From contig JAIOWZ010000002.1 of NCBI GenBank assembly GCA_021741905.1, positions 1 through 64,000 of the forward strand: 64,000 bases of DNA, in the 5' to 3' direction. Shown piece by piece: positions 35,635-45,142 of the stretch. Under the pieces are notes generated by a model. The model ran no database searches. It saw only the letters and a list, made by a program, of their open reading frames with translations, and was not told the DNA's origin. The DNA comes from Candidatus Planktophila sp. GTDB taxonomy: Bacteria; Actinomycetota; Actinomycetes; Nanopelagicales; Nanopelagicaceae. The position numbers and the translations under genes were made by a program. Positions within the stretch are counted from its first letter, which is position 1. Every line of letters starts with the position of its first letter.

Positions 35635-36017
35635 TCTTCTTTATAAATAATTACTTCATTTTTACGACGGGTAGCTAAACCTTTAGGTGGGTTTTGTTCA
35701 ATTAGTGCGTTTACTTCAATACGAAGTTGTGCAACCTCCAGCGCCATATTTGCAACTGCAGATTCCAATTCAATAATGCGCTTAATACCTGCATGGTTGA
35801 TTCCTTCGCCAACAAGTTTTTGAACTGCACGAAGAAGTGCAATATCTCGCAATGAGTATCTACGATTGCGACCTTCGGTGCGCGATGGGGAGACCAAACC
35901 TAATTTGTCATACTGACGCAAAGTCTGTGGGTGCATCCCAGAGATTTCAGCGGCAACGGAAATGACATAAACGCCAGCATCATCATCTGGTTGTGTGTTC
36001 TTCACTTCCTCGTTCAT
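35631..36017 (-). CDS. hspR: HspR, MerR-family repressor of the dnaK operon
   Basis: This 128-aa protein has a MerR-type winged helix: [39 protein letters not shown] near residue 17, then a helical region [21 protein letters not shown]. HspR binds HAIR elements together with DnaK and represses the heat-shock operon. It is the last gene of that operon and overlaps dnaJ by 4 nt (ATGA). Two HAIR-like sequences are visible upstream of dnaK. Confidence 0.93.
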   Translation of the reverse strand: MNEEVKNTQPDDDAGVYVISVAAEISGMHPQTLRQYDKLGLVSPSRTEGRNRRYSLRDIALLRAVQKLVGEGINHAGIKRIIELESAVANMALEVAQLRIEVNALIEQNPPKGLATRRKNEVIIYKED

Positions 36018-36931
36018 ATCTTTGCCTTACTTACAAAATCAGAGCGAACATCTTCTGTTGCAGTTTCTTCGGCAAATGATTTCAATGCTTCTAGTGCTTT
36101 GCCATCAACGCGTTGTGGGACCTGGACCTCAACAGTGACCAATAAGTCGCCTGTGGTACTTCCTTTTGTGATGCCACGACCCTTCACCCGAAGTGTGCGA
36201 CCGTTGGGTGTGCCAGGTGCAATACGAACCGTTACATCATCACCGGCCATAGTCGGCACCTTTATATCTGCACCAAGTGCAGCTTCTGCAAATGTAACTG
36301 GCAGAGTGATCACTAAATTTTCACCTTTGCGAGAAAAGATAGGGTGAGGCTTCACATGTAGTTGGATAAATAGATCGCCAGGACCTGCTTCTCCAGCACT
36401 ACCTTTTCCCTTAACCCGAATCTTTGCGCCATCGGCAACACCAGTTGGAACCCGCGCAGAGATATTTTGTGCTTGTCCACGATCAGTTGCTAAATGCAGA
36501 TCAAGTGTTGTACCAAAGACAGATTCGCGAAATGTAATGGTCGCTTCAGTTTGTAGATCTTGTCCTTTACGTGGACCGCGGCGGCCGCTACCACCAAAGA
36601 GAGTTGCAAAAATATCTTGTGGATTTCCGCCACCAAAAACATCGTGGAAGTCTCCACCTTGAAATCCACCTTGCGACTGGCGAAAGCCACCTCTTTCAAA
36701 CAATGATCGTGCTTCATCGTATTCAGCGCGCTTTTTGGCATCCGACAAGATTTCATAGGCTTCAGAAACTGCTTTGAACTTTTCTTCTTTTTCTGAATCA
36801 CCCTTTGTTTTATCTGGGTGAAGGTCACGGGCAAGTGCGCGGTACTTCTTTTTAATCTCATCAGCGGCAGCCTTTTTATCTACACCAAGGACTTTATAGA
36901 AGTCCTTTTCATAGAGGTCTTTGGCTGCCAT
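36014..36931 (-). CDS. dnaJ: J-domain co-chaperone without zinc fingers (CbpA-like DnaJ)
   Basis: The J-domain covers residues about 9-75 with the catalytic HPD in LHPDKTK. A Gly/Phe-rich linker follows ([14 protein letters not shown]), then two beta-barrel substrate domains. The four CxxCxGxG zinc motifs of classical DnaJ are absent, so this is a type II J-protein of 305 aa. It stimulates the DnaK ATPase. It sits 6 nt after grpE and overlaps hspR by 4 nt. A zinc-type DnaJ may be encoded elsewhere. Confidence 0.9.
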   Translation of the reverse strand: MAAKDLYEKDFYKVLGVDKKAAADEIKKKYRALARDLHPDKTKGDSEKEEKFKAVSEAYEILSDAKKRAEYDEARSLFERGGFRQSQGGFQGGDFHDVFGGGNPQDIFATLFGGSGRRGPRKGQDLQTEATITFRESVFGTTLDLHLATDRGQAQNISARVPTGVADGAKIRVKGKGSAGEAGPGDLFIQLHVKPHPIFSRKGENLVITLPVTFAEAALGADIKVPTMAGDDVTVRIAPGTPNGRTLRVKGRGITKGSTTGDLLVTVEVQVPQRVDGKALEALKSFAEETATEDVRSDFVSKAKI

Positions 36932-36937
36932 TGTTAA

Positions 36938-37414
36938 TTACGCTCCCTCTGGATCTGTCACAGATACGCGTGCCGGACGCAAGATGCGTTCTTTGTATTT
37001 GTAACCCGATTGCAAAATCTTAGATGCGGTCGGTACTAAAACCTCTGCAGACTCTTCGTGCATTAAAGCCTCATGGATCTGTGGATCAAATGCTTCGCCT
37101 TCGGTTCCATACTTTTCTAGCCCGATGCGAGAAGTTATTGAATTGAGCTGGTCTGCTACCGCTTTAAAGCCCCCTGATAGCTCTCCATGTTGCTCTGCGC
37201 GATCAACGTCATCAAGTAGTGCAAGGAGTTCTGTAAGGACAGCACCCACTGCGCTTTCATGGGCAACGGCCCGATCACGTTCAACCCGCTTTCGGTAGTT
37301 TGCATACTCTGCCTGTAGGCGTTGCAAATCAGATGTAAGTGTTGCCACCGGGTCAGCTTCCTGACCCGGCTCAACAACCTCTTCAACTACTTGTTCAGTA
37401 GTTTCCTCTGACAT
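36938..37414 (-). CDS. grpE: GrpE nucleotide-exchange factor
   Basis: This 158-aa cytosolic co-chaperone of DnaK has an acidic N-terminus (TTEQVVEEVVEPGQEADP), a long helix with LQRLQAEYANYRKRVERDR and LLALLDDVDRAEQH, and a C-terminal beta domain ending GYKYKERILRPARVSV. It starts inside the dnaK stop (TAATG, 1-nt overlap), so translation is coupled. Confidence 0.95.
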   Translation of the reverse strand: MSEETTEQVVEEVVEPGQEADPVATLTSDLQRLQAEYANYRKRVERDRAVAHESAVGAVLTELLALLDDVDRAEQHGELSGGFKAVADQLNSITSRIGLEKYGTEGEAFDPQIHEALMHEESAEVLVPTASKILQSGYKYKERILRPARVSVTDPEGA

Positions 37415-39252
37415 TACTTAACTTCTTCATCAATGATTTCGGCATCTTCTACGCCATCTTCTTGTGGCCCAGACCCAGCGGCTTCGCCTTCAGTTGCTGC
37501 ACTGGCTGCATACAAAGCTGCACCAAGTGATTGGCTGACGGTTGCAACCTTTTCAGTTGCTGACTTAATCATTTCGTAGTTTGAACCACCAAGTGCGGTC
37601 TTAAGTTCTGCAAGTGCAGCCTCTGTCTCACTCTTCTTCTCAAGAGCATCACCTTGTGACAATTTTTCTTCATTGTCTTTGATGAACTTTTCAGTTGAGT
37701 ACAGAAGTGAGTCTCCGGCATTGCGGATCTCTGCCTCTTCCTTACGCTGACGATCTTCTTCAGCATGTGATTCAGCATCGGCCATCATGCGGGCGATCTC
37801 ATCCTTGTTAAGTGCCGATCCACCAGTGATAGTCATGCTCTGCTCTTTACCTGTTCCAAGATCCTTTGCAGAGACATGAACAATTCCGTTTGCATCAATG
37901 TCAAATGTGACTTCAATTTGTGGAACACCACGTGGTGAAGGTGGCAAACCAGTTAGTTCGAACATTCCTAGCTTCTTGTTATAAGCAGCCATTTCACGCT
38001 CGCCTTGGTATGCCTGAATCTGAACAGCAGGCTGATTGTCATCAGCCGTTGTAAATACCTCGCTGCGCTTTGTTGGAATAGTCGTGTTGCGCTCGATTAG
38101 GCGAGTCATTACGCCGCCCTTGGTTTCGATACCAAGTGACAGCGGGGTTACATCTAGGAGCAATACATCCTTTACCTCACCCTTTAAAACACCGGCTTGA
38201 AGGGATGCGCCAACTGCAACAACCTCATCAGGATTAACGCCCTTGTTTGGCTCTTTGCCACCAGTTAATTCCTTAACTAGGTCAACAACAGCTGGCATAC
38301 GAGTTGATCCACCAACTAGTACAACTGATTCAATCTTTGCAATTGGAATTCCAGCATCCTTTAGAACTGCTTGGAATGGCTTCTTGCAACGTTCTAGAAG
38401 GGCAGCGGTTAATTGCTGGAACTGTGCGCGTGTAATTGTTTCATCCATAAACAATGGGTTCTTTTCTGAATCAACTGTTATATATGGAAGATTGACTGAT
38501 GCAGATTGTGATGATGAGAGTTCAATCTTTGCCTTTTCAGCAGCTTCACGAACACGTTGCATCGCCATCTTGTCTTTTGTTAAATCAATTCCATTGGCAG
38601 ATCCAAATGTTTGCACTAGGTGATCAACTAGTGCTTGATCCCAGTCATCTCCACCTAGATTGTTATCGCCGTTAGTTGCCTTAACTTCAACAACACCATC
38701 ACCGATTTCAAGAAGTGAAACGTCAAATGTTCCGCCACCAAGGTCAAAGACAAGAATTGTTTGTTCTTTGTCTGCTTTATCAAGGCCGTATGCGAGCGCT
38801 GCTGCAGTTGGCTCGTTGATGATGCGAAGAACATTAAGACCGGCAATTTCGCCAGCTTCTTTTGTTGCTTGACGTTGTGCATCGTTAAAGTAGGCAGGGA
38901 CTGTGATAACCGCATCGGTTACTGTCTCGCCCAAATAGCTTTCTGCATCGCGCTTTAGCTTTTGTAGAACGCGTGCTGAAATTTCTTGTGAGGTGTACTT
39001 CTTACCATCGATATCGATAGTCCAATTAGTACCAATGTGACGCTTAACGGATCGGATTGTGCGATCTACGTTTGTTACTGATTGACGTTTTGCGACCTCG
39101 CCAACAAGGACCTCGCCATTTTTGGCAAAGGCCACGATTGATGGGGTTGTGCGCGCACCTTCTGCGTTGGCGATAACCGTTGGCTCGCCACCTTCAAGGA
39201 CAGATACGCAGCTGTTTGTTGTTCCTAGATCGATTCCGACTGCTCTAGCCAT
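37414..39252 (-). CDS. dnaK: Hsp70 chaperone DnaK
   Basis: The ATPase domain starts [13 protein letters not shown] and has [17 protein letters not shown] and [12 protein letters not shown]. The substrate domain has [14 protein letters not shown], and the end is the acidic [10 protein letters not shown] with the EEVD-like tail. The ORF track includes 25 extra codons; the ATG at 39252 is decided by AAAGGAG 8 nt upstream and by the family's start MARAVGID. It is the first gene of the dnaK-grpE-dnaJ-hspR operon and is controlled from HAIR-like sites upstream. Confidence 0.97.
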   Translation of the reverse strand: MARAVGIDLGTTNSCVSVLEGGEPTVIANAEGARTTPSIVAFAKNGEVLVGEVAKRQSVTNVDRTIRSVKRHIGTNWTIDIDGKKYTSQEISARVLQKLKRDAESYLGETVTDAVITVPAYFNDAQRQATKEAGEIAGLNVLRIINEPTAAALAYGLDKADKEQTILVFDLGGGTFDVSLLEIGDGVVEVKATNGDNNLGGDDWDQALVDHLVQTFGSANGIDLTKDKMAMQRVREAAEKAKIELSSSQSASVNLPYITVDSEKNPLFMDETITRAQFQQLTAALLERCKKPFQAVLKDAGIPIAKIESVVLVGGSTRMPAVVDLVKELTGGKEPNKGVNPDEVVAVGASLQAGVLKGEVKDVLLLDVTPLSLGIETKGGVMTRLIERNTTIPTKRSEVFTTADDNQPAVQIQAYQGEREMAAYNKKLGMFELTGLPPSPRGVPQIEVTFDIDANGIVHVSAKDLGTGKEQSMTITGGSALNKDEIARMMADAESHAEEDRQRKEEAEIRNAGDSLLYSTEKFIKDNEEKLSQGDALEKKSETEAALAELKTALGGSNYEMIKSATEKVATVSQSLGAALYAASAATEGEAAGSGPQEDGVEDAEIIDEEVK

Positions 39253-39307
39253 TGTGAGTGCTCCTTTTATCCCGCTCGAGCCTGATTTAGGGTCGAGGAA
39301 TGTTGAA

Positions 39308-39351
39308 CTTGAGTCGAGTATACACAAAAGGTTGAGTCGTTGCGACTCAGG
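39308..39351 (-). promoter_or_regulatory. Two HAIR-type HspR operators flanking the dnaK -10 box
   Basis: The consensus is CTTGAGT-N7-ACTCAAG. One element reads GTTGAGT-CGTTGCG-ACTCAGG (39331-39351). The second reads CTTGAGT-CGAGTAT-ACACAAA (39308-39328) with a weaker right arm. On the minus strand TATACT (39317-39322), inside the second element, is a likely -10 box, so HspR binding would block polymerase. Confidence 0.82.
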
Positions 39352-39392
39352 TTTTTGTCTGGTTGAACACGCATGTAACGGGGTTTATTCCC

Positions 39393-39398
39393 TACCCT
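39393..39398 (+). promoter_or_regulatory. -10 box of a likely leaderless promoter (EtfD-like gene)
   Basis: TACCCT ends exactly 6 nt before the ATG at 39405. There is no Shine-Dalgarno in CTCCCT. The 152-nt gap to dnaK therefore contains divergent promoters. Confidence 0.6.
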
Positions 39399-39404
39399 CT
39401 CCCT

Positions 39405-41450
39405 ATGAACCTTGCACTAGCAGGCCTGTCCTACGGCATCACCCTCGTAGCTCTCGTTCTTCTTGCTGTTCGCACAAAGGCGCTGATCGGTATCTATAAG
39501 AAAGGCCAACCAGATTCAACGCGCAGCAACAATAAATTGCAGCGTTTACGAATGGCAGCTACTGAGATCTTTGGCCACACCAAGATGCTCAACTTTACAG
39601 TTGTTGGTTTTGCTCACTGGTTTGTCATGGTTGGCTTCTTTGCACTCTTTGGAACATTAATTACCGCCTACGGACAATTAATCAACCCAACCTTTGCGCT
39701 TCCGATTATTGGACACTTGTGGGTCTATGAGTACATCACTGAGCTTGTCGCATGGGCAACTGGAATTGGAATTGTCGCTCTTATTGGTATTCGCCAGGTA
39801 ACACGTCTCAGCAACAAGCGTTCACGTTTTGCTGGTTCTGGACATGCAAAGGCTTACTACGTTGAATTCACGATCGTACTCATAGTCTTCTGCGTCATCG
39901 CATTGCGTGGACTTGAAGGTGCGTTGTCCACTGAGACACAGTGGAACCGCCACTACATTACCACCTGGTTTATAGCCGACATGTTTAAGTCAATGACTTT
40001 GTCACAAATAACCTCCTGGATCCAAATAGTTGCAACTATCAAAATTGTTGGATCGATGACCTGGTTTATTGTTATTGCAACAAACTTTACAATGGGTATT
40101 GCATGGCACCGATTCTTGGCACCGTTTAATATTTTCTATCGTCGTAACGCTGATGGCACATCTTCACTTGGCGCTCTTCCACCGATGTTGTCACATGGCG
40201 AAGAAATAAACTTTGAAGATCCAAAAGATGATGATGTCTTTGGTTTAGGCACACGGGCCGACATTTCCTGGAAGGGATTGTTGGATATGACTTCGTGTAC
40301 CGAATGTGGTCGTTGCCAATCGCAATGCCCTGCTTGGCACACCGATAAACCACTCTCACCAAAGCTATTAATCATGGCTATGCGTGATCATGCCTTTGCT
40401 AAAACCGTTGAAAATGAAGCACTTGTTGGTGAGAATTCACCCATCAGTTTAGATGTTTTGTGGTCCTGCACCACATGTGGTGCTTGCGTTAATGAATGCC
40501 CAGTTGATATCGAACACATCGATCACATCGTTAACATGCGTCGCTTCCAGGTTTTGGTCGAATCTGAATTTCCATCTGAACTGGGTGGAACTTTTAGAAA
40601 TCTTGAAAAGACTGGAAACCCGTGGGGTGCTAATCGCACAGATCGCGAAGCATGGATTGCGGAGTGTGATTTCCCGGTCAATGTAATTGAAGGTCAATTA
40701 CCAGATGATGTTGAGTATTTGTTCTGGGTTGGTTGTGCTGGTGCCTATGAAGAACGGGCAAAAAAGACAACAAAGGCTGTTGCAGAGCTTCTATATATGG
40801 CTGGGGTTAACTTTGCTGTTCTGGGAAAGAAAGAAACCTGCACGGGAGATCCTGCGCGTCGTGCTGGTAATGAATTCTTGTATCAGATCCTTGCCCGCGA
40901 AAACATTGAGACTTTCAAAGAGACATTTGGTGATCGACCAAAGGGTAAGAAGAAAATTGTTGTTACCTGTCCACATTGCTTCACAACAATTGGTCGAGAT
41001 TACGGACAACAAGGTTTTGAACTTGAAATGATTCACCACACGCAATTGCTTAATCAATTGCTTCGTGAAAAGCGTTTGATTCCCATTAAAATGTCTCACA
41101 CCGCTATGACCTATCACGATCCTTGTTACTTAGGTCGTCACAATGAGATTTATCAACCACCACGAGAAATTCTGGAAGCAACTGGTGCTGAGCTAACTGA
41201 AATGCCACGAAACAAAGAACGATCATTTTGTTGCGGCGCAGGTGGTGGCCGTATGTGGATGGAAGAGAAAATTGGCACACGCATCAACATCAATCGTGTT
41301 GAAGAGGCGATCAACACTGGTGCCACAGAGTTAGCGGTTGCTTGTCCTTTCTGCCGCGTTATGACCTCTGATGGTATGAACGCCAAGGAGTCAGCAGTTG
41401 AAGTCTTAGATGTTGCCCAGGTTTTGCTGCGCTCAGTTAAGCAAGATTAG
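39405..41450 (+). CDS. Membrane iron-sulfur oxidoreductase, EtfD-like (Rv0338c family)
   Basis: The N-terminal ~230 residues contain five to six membrane spans of the cytochrome b-like/HdrE type. Two 4Fe-4S motifs follow, CTECGRCQSQCP and CTTCGACVNECP (about residues 290-370). Two CCG domains follow, for example HDPCYLGRHN and FCCGAGGGRMW. Mycobacterial EtfD passes electrons from electron-transfer flavoprotein to the quinone pool in fatty acid oxidation. The ORF track's first 14 codons are dropped because a TANNNT box lies 6 nt before this ATG. A FadE5-type dehydrogenase in the same window fits this role, though no ETF genes are seen. Confidence 0.85.
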   Translation: MNLALAGLSYGITLVALVLLAVRTKALIGIYKKGQPDSTRSNNKLQRLRMAATEIFGHTKMLNFTVVGFAHWFVMVGFFALFGTLITAYGQLINPTFALPIIGHLWVYEYITELVAWATGIGIVALIGIRQVTRLSNKRSRFAGSGHAKAYYVEFTIVLIVFCVIALRGLEGALSTETQWNRHYITTWFIADMFKSMTLSQITSWIQIVATIKIVGSMTWFIVIATNFTMGIAWHRFLAPFNIFYRRNADGTSSLGALPPMLSHGEEINFEDPKDDDVFGLGTRADISWKGLLDMTSCTECGRCQSQCPAWHTDKPLSPKLLIMAMRDHAFAKTVENEALVGENSPISLDVLWSCTTCGACVNECPVDIEHIDHIVNMRRFQVLVESEFPSELGGTFRNLEKTGNPWGANRTDREAWIAECDFPVNVIEGQLPDDVEYLFWVGCAGAYEERAKKTTKAVAELLYMAGVNFAVLGKKETCTGDPARRAGNEFLYQILARENIETFKETFGDRPKGKKKIVVTCPHCFTTIGRDYGQQGFELEMIHHTQLLNQLLREKRLIPIKMSHTAMTYHDPCYLGRHNEIYQPPREILEATGAELTEMPRNKERSFCCGAGGGRMWMEEKIGTRININRVEEAINTGATELAVACPFCRVMTSDGMNAKESAVEVLDVAQVLLRSVKQD

Positions 41451-41506
41451 GCGTAATTTCCACCTGTTCTCAGGAAACTTTCAGGCTGTGAGAGCATTCT
41501 CTAGCC

Positions 41507-42220
41507 ATGACTACTACACCAGAGAAAACCGCACAACGCATTCTTGTCGTTGATGATGAACCCAGCATCAGCGAGTTAATTTCTACCAGCCTACGATTTG
41601 TTGGCTTTGATGTCCGCACCGCAGCTAATGGTGCCGAGGCTCTACGTGTAGCAGAAGATTTCAAGCCACATGCGATGGTTCTAGATGTCATGTTGCCTGA
41701 TCTTGATGGATTTGAAGTGTGTAAAAAGATTCGCAACGAAGGTGTCGACACAGGTGTGCTTTTTCTGACAGCAAAAGATGGCATGGAAGACAAAGTTAAG
41801 GGCTTAACCCTTGGCGGCGATGATTACATGACTAAGCCATTTTCACTGGAAGAGCTTGTTGCTCGTCTGCGCGCACTTCTCCGTCGCACAGGTGTAGATC
41901 ACATTAAAATTGATGATGAAAAAATGCGCTTTGCTGACCTTGAATTAGATGAGGCAACACATGAAGTTCGTCGTGCTGGTCAAATGCTTGACCTCTCACC
42001 AACTGAGTTTGCGTTGCTTCGCTACTTAATTATTAACGCTGATCGCGTTGTCTCAAAGGCACAGATCCTTGATCACGTCTGGCAATACGACTTCCGTGGC
42101 GACATGGGAATTGTGGAGACTTATATTTCTTACCTTCGCAAGAAGGTTGATTCCTTTGATCCGCCACTTATTCACACAGTGCGCGGTGTTGGCTATCGTT
42201 TAAGAATGCCGCCTAAGTAG
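41507..42220 (+). CDS. OmpR/PhoB-family response regulator
   Basis: The receiver domain has ILVVDDEPSIS, the phospho-acceptor Asp in MVLDVMLPDLDGF near residue 63, and the conserved Lys in DYMTKPFSLEEL. The C-terminal winged helix ends in VETYISYLRKKVD and HTVRGVGYRLR. It resembles MprA/TrcR-type actinobacterial regulators. CATTCT 6 nt before the ATG is a weak -10 candidate. It is followed by its kinase gene after 3 nt. Target genes cannot be inferred; the neighbouring htpX would fit an envelope-stress role. Confidence 0.93.
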   Translation: MTTTPEKTAQRILVVDDEPSISELISTSLRFVGFDVRTAANGAEALRVAEDFKPHAMVLDVMLPDLDGFEVCKKIRNEGVDTGVLFLTAKDGMEDKVKGLTLGGDDYMTKPFSLEELVARLRALLRRTGVDHIKIDDEKMRFADLELDEATHEVRRAGQMLDLSPTEFALLRYLIINADRVVSKAQILDHVWQYDFRGDMGIVETYISYLRKKVDSFDPPLIHTVRGVGYRLRMPPK

Positions 42221-42223
42221 ACA

Positions 42224-43666
42224 ATGAAATCCCCGTTTGCAAATTCAAGTCTACGTAATCGTTTAACGGTTGGCGTACTTGTACTCTCTGCAATCGGATT
42301 TATTGGTGCTGGAGTTGGTGCACAAGCATTATTAAAAAATTACTTAATCAATCAAGTTGATGATCAGTTACTTAGTGTTGTTAACGGGACTGCTGATCGG
42401 CTTGACCAAGCTGGTATTGCTCGGGACGATGATGACGATGACCGTGGCCCACAGGCTGCGCGAGCAACAACACCGCTCAACCGGGTTCCAACCTCTATCT
42501 CAGTAACTGTTTTAGATCCTTTTGGCAATCTAGTAGGAGGTATCGGTGGGGACCTAAACTCAAACCAGGTCACTGAGTATGTGAAGGGTTTGCTGCCTGG
42601 GCAGGTTGCTGCCTTTGGTTCTAAGCCTTTTACGATTGAAGCACCTGGTGCTGATTTTCGTGTTGCAACAACAGTGTTGCCATCTTCACTTGGTTCGGTA
42701 ATTGTTGCCCAATCCTTAAGTGATTTTGATAAAACAACACGGCAAATTGGCATTGTATTTTTGATTATCGGAGGTCTTGTTCTCTTGTTCATTGCCTTTG
42801 CATCACGTCAGGTTATCAAGTTAAGTATGAAGCCACTTGAAAAGATCGAAGCAACTGCAGAAAAGATTGCTGCCGGTGATTTATCCGCCCGTCTGGAAAA
42901 CTTTGAACCCGATACTGAAGTTGGTCGCCTGAGTACTTCGCTCAACCAGATGCTTTCACGCATTGAAGAGTCTTTCACCGCTCGCACCGAATCTGAAAGC
43001 AAATTGCGCCGCTTTGTTGCAGATGCCAGCCATGAGCTGCGCACGCCACTGACATCAATTCGAGGCTTTGCAGAGCTACATCGACAAGGCGCAGTGCCGG
43101 AAGGTGAAAAGACAAAGGAACTTATCTCTCGCATTGAAAAAGAATCAATGCGTATGGGCTCTTTAGTGGAAGATCTTTTAATGCTTGCCCGCATTGATCA
43201 GTCTCGGGAAATTGTGATGGCAGATGTTGATCTTTCAACTCTCATTAAAGAGGCGGTCACTTCTGCGCAAGTTGCTGGACCGGAGCATCCAATTACTTCA
43301 GATATCGCCCATGATGTTCACACACAAGGGGATTCAGACAAGATTTATCAGGTTGTTACTAATTTGCTAGCAAATGCTCGTGCGCATACTCCTGCAGGAA
43401 CTGCGATACATGTTGCCACCTACTCTGCTGACGATGGCACATTTGTAACAGTTGCAGATAAGGGTCCTGGACTCAGCGCAGAAGACCAGCAACACATCTT
43501 TGAGCGTTTCTATCGCGTTGATACTTCTCGCCAGCGCAACAGCAGTGATGGCAGCGGACTAGGGCTTTCAATCGTTGATGAGGTTATGAAAGCCCATGGT
43601 GGAAGCGTCTCTGTTTCTTCAGAACCAGGTAATGGCGCAACCTTCACGCTGCATTTCAAAGCCTAG
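42224..43666 (+). CDS. Sensor histidine kinase
   Basis: Two membrane spans (about residues 13-35 and 170-190) flank an extracellular sensor part. That part contains the acidic stretch ARDDDDDDRGP, a possible cation-sensing site. A HAMP region follows, then the phospho-His in DASHELRTPLTSIRGF near residue 270. The ATPase domain has the N-box NLLANARAHTP, G1 DKGPGLS and G2 GSGLGLSIV. Overall it resembles MprB/TrcS kinases. It pairs with the regulator gene 3 nt upstream. Confidence 0.93.
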   Translation: MKSPFANSSLRNRLTVGVLVLSAIGFIGAGVGAQALLKNYLINQVDDQLLSVVNGTADRLDQAGIARDDDDDDRGPQAARATTPLNRVPTSISVTVLDPFGNLVGGIGGDLNSNQVTEYVKGLLPGQVAAFGSKPFTIEAPGADFRVATTVLPSSLGSVIVAQSLSDFDKTTRQIGIVFLIIGGLVLLFIAFASRQVIKLSMKPLEKIEATAEKIAAGDLSARLENFEPDTEVGRLSTSLNQMLSRIEESFTARTESESKLRRFVADASHELRTPLTSIRGFAELHRQGAVPEGEKTKELISRIEKESMRMGSLVEDLLMLARIDQSREIVMADVDLSTLIKEAVTSAQVAGPEHPITSDIAHDVHTQGDSDKIYQVVTNLLANARAHTPAGTAIHVATYSADDGTFVTVADKGPGLSAEDQQHIFERFYRVDTSRQRNSSDGSGLGLSIVDEVMKAHGGSVSVSSEPGNGATFTLHFKA

Positions 43667-43673
43667 AACTTAC

Positions 43674-44570
43674 TTAACCTAGGGACTCCATAGACCTAAG
43701 AACAGCGATTCGCTCTGCAATAGGTGGGTGCGTAGAAAACAGTTTTGAAACAGACTTTGCATCAAGTGGTGATTCAATCCAAATATGAGCAACAGCTGTT
43801 GATCGTTGTTGAACAACGGTTGAATCTGATGCCAGAACTTCAAGTGCAGAGCGCAACCCTGCAGGGTTGCGAGTAAAGGCAACGGCTGTTGCATCAGCTA
43901 AGGATTCACGCTTGCGCGAAATAGCAGATTTAAGCATCATCGCTGCAAGCGGTGCCAAAATAAGAATGACAAGTGAGACAACTAGTAACAATGGATTGCC
44001 GCCACCCTCACGGTTGCGATCTCTACCTCCAAACCACATCATGCGGGTCAACATGTCAGACAAGATCGCAATCGCACCTGCTGTTGTTGCAGCAACGGCA
44101 CTTACCAATGTGTCGCGATTAGCAACATGTGCCATCTCATGGGCGATCACACCTTGTAATTGATCGCGATCCATCGCATCCAAAATGCCTGTTGTGAAGG
44201 CAATAAGTGCATGCTCGGGATTACGACCTGTGGCAAAGGCGTTTGGTGCGCTGTCAACAACAATTGCCACCTTAGGCATCGGTAATCCTGATGCAATTAC
44301 TACTTCATGAATCAAATCAAATAACTTTGGGTTATCAGATTGCTGAATTAATTTAGCACCAGTCATTGTTAACACTAATTTGTCAGAGCCATAGTACGAA
44401 CCCCACACTGAAACTAATGCAATGCCAACAGCAATTGGAACTATCCCTGCTGTTGAAGTTCCAAAGTAGGTCAATGCTGCATAGACAACAAGCCACACCA
44501 GAAAACCCATGCCAATTAGCAAGCCGATTGTTTTGCGGCGGTTAGCCGCCTGCATCGTTCTAAAGTTCAT
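43674..44570 (-). CDS. htpX: M48 family zinc metalloprotease HtpX
   Basis: This membrane protease of 298 aa removes damaged membrane proteins. The zinc-binding motif is HEMAHVANRD near residue 140, with the third ligand in SLADATAV. There are two N-terminal spans (about 15-60) and two around residues 155-220. It converges on the kinase gene with 7 nt between stops and follows lemA by 14 nt, a common htpX-lemA pairing. Confidence 0.92.
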   Translation of the reverse strand: MNFRTMQAANRRKTIGLLIGMGFLVWLVVYAALTYFGTSTAGIVPIAVGIALVSVWGSYYGSDKLVLTMTGAKLIQQSDNPKLFDLIHEVVIASGLPMPKVAIVVDSAPNAFATGRNPEHALIAFTTGILDAMDRDQLQGVIAHEMAHVANRDTLVSAVAATTAGAIAILSDMLTRMMWFGGRDRNREGGGNPLLLVVSLVILILAPLAAMMLKSAISRKRESLADATAVAFTRNPAGLRSALEVLASDSTVVQQRSTAVAHIWIESPLDAKSVSKLFSTHPPIAERIAVLRSMESLG

Positions 44571-44584
44571 TATTTATTGTTGAG

Positions 44585-45136
44585 TTAGAAAGTCACTTTA
44601 GGAACGTTGCGATCTTGTGGATCTTCAACCTCATAAAATTCACGCTCTGTTACCTTTGCAAGACCAGCAAAAAGACTGCTAGGTATTGTCTTTACTGCGG
44701 TGTTGAGTTCGCGCACATTGTCGTTATAGAACTGACGGGCAAAGGAAACTTTGTTTTCAGTTGTTGATAGCTCTTCTTGTAGTGACAAAAAGTTTGTTGA
44801 TGCTTTGAGATCTGGATATGCCTCAGCAACTGCAAGTAATCCGCGCAGTGCTTGAGTCAGCATTCCATCTGCAGCTGCAGTATCTGCAACTGTTGATGCA
44901 GTTGTTGCCTTTGCACGTGCTGTGATCACAGCATCAAATGTTGACTTCTCGTGGGCTGCATATCCCTTAACTGTTTCAACCAAGTTAGGAATCAAATCAG
45001 CACGACGCTTTAGTTGAACCTCAATCTGTGACCATGCTTCATCAACTGTGATGTTTAAACGAATCAAACGGTTGTATTGAGAGATGATAAAGACAGCGAT
45101 AAGAGCTACTACCCCAAGAACGATGATTATTTCCAT
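44585..45136 (-). CDS. lemA: LemA family protein
   Basis: This 183-aa protein has one N-terminal span (IIIVLGVVALIAVFIIS) followed by a coiled helical domain. NRLIRLNITVDEAWSQIEVQLKRRADLIPNLVETVKGYAAHE is the family signature, and ARQFYNDNVRELNTAVKTIP is near the C-terminus. Function is unknown, but it often pairs with HtpX or TPM proteins at the envelope. It starts 6 nt after the upstream gene's stop. Confidence 0.93.
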   Translation of the reverse strand: MEIIIVLGVVALIAVFIISQYNRLIRLNITVDEAWSQIEVQLKRRADLIPNLVETVKGYAAHEKSTFDAVITARAKATTASTVADTAAADGMLTQALRGLLAVAEAYPDLKASTNFLSLQEELSTTENKVSFARQFYNDNVRELNTAVKTIPSSLFAGLAKVTEREFYEVEDPQDRNVPKVTF

Positions 45137-45142
45137 GTCTAA

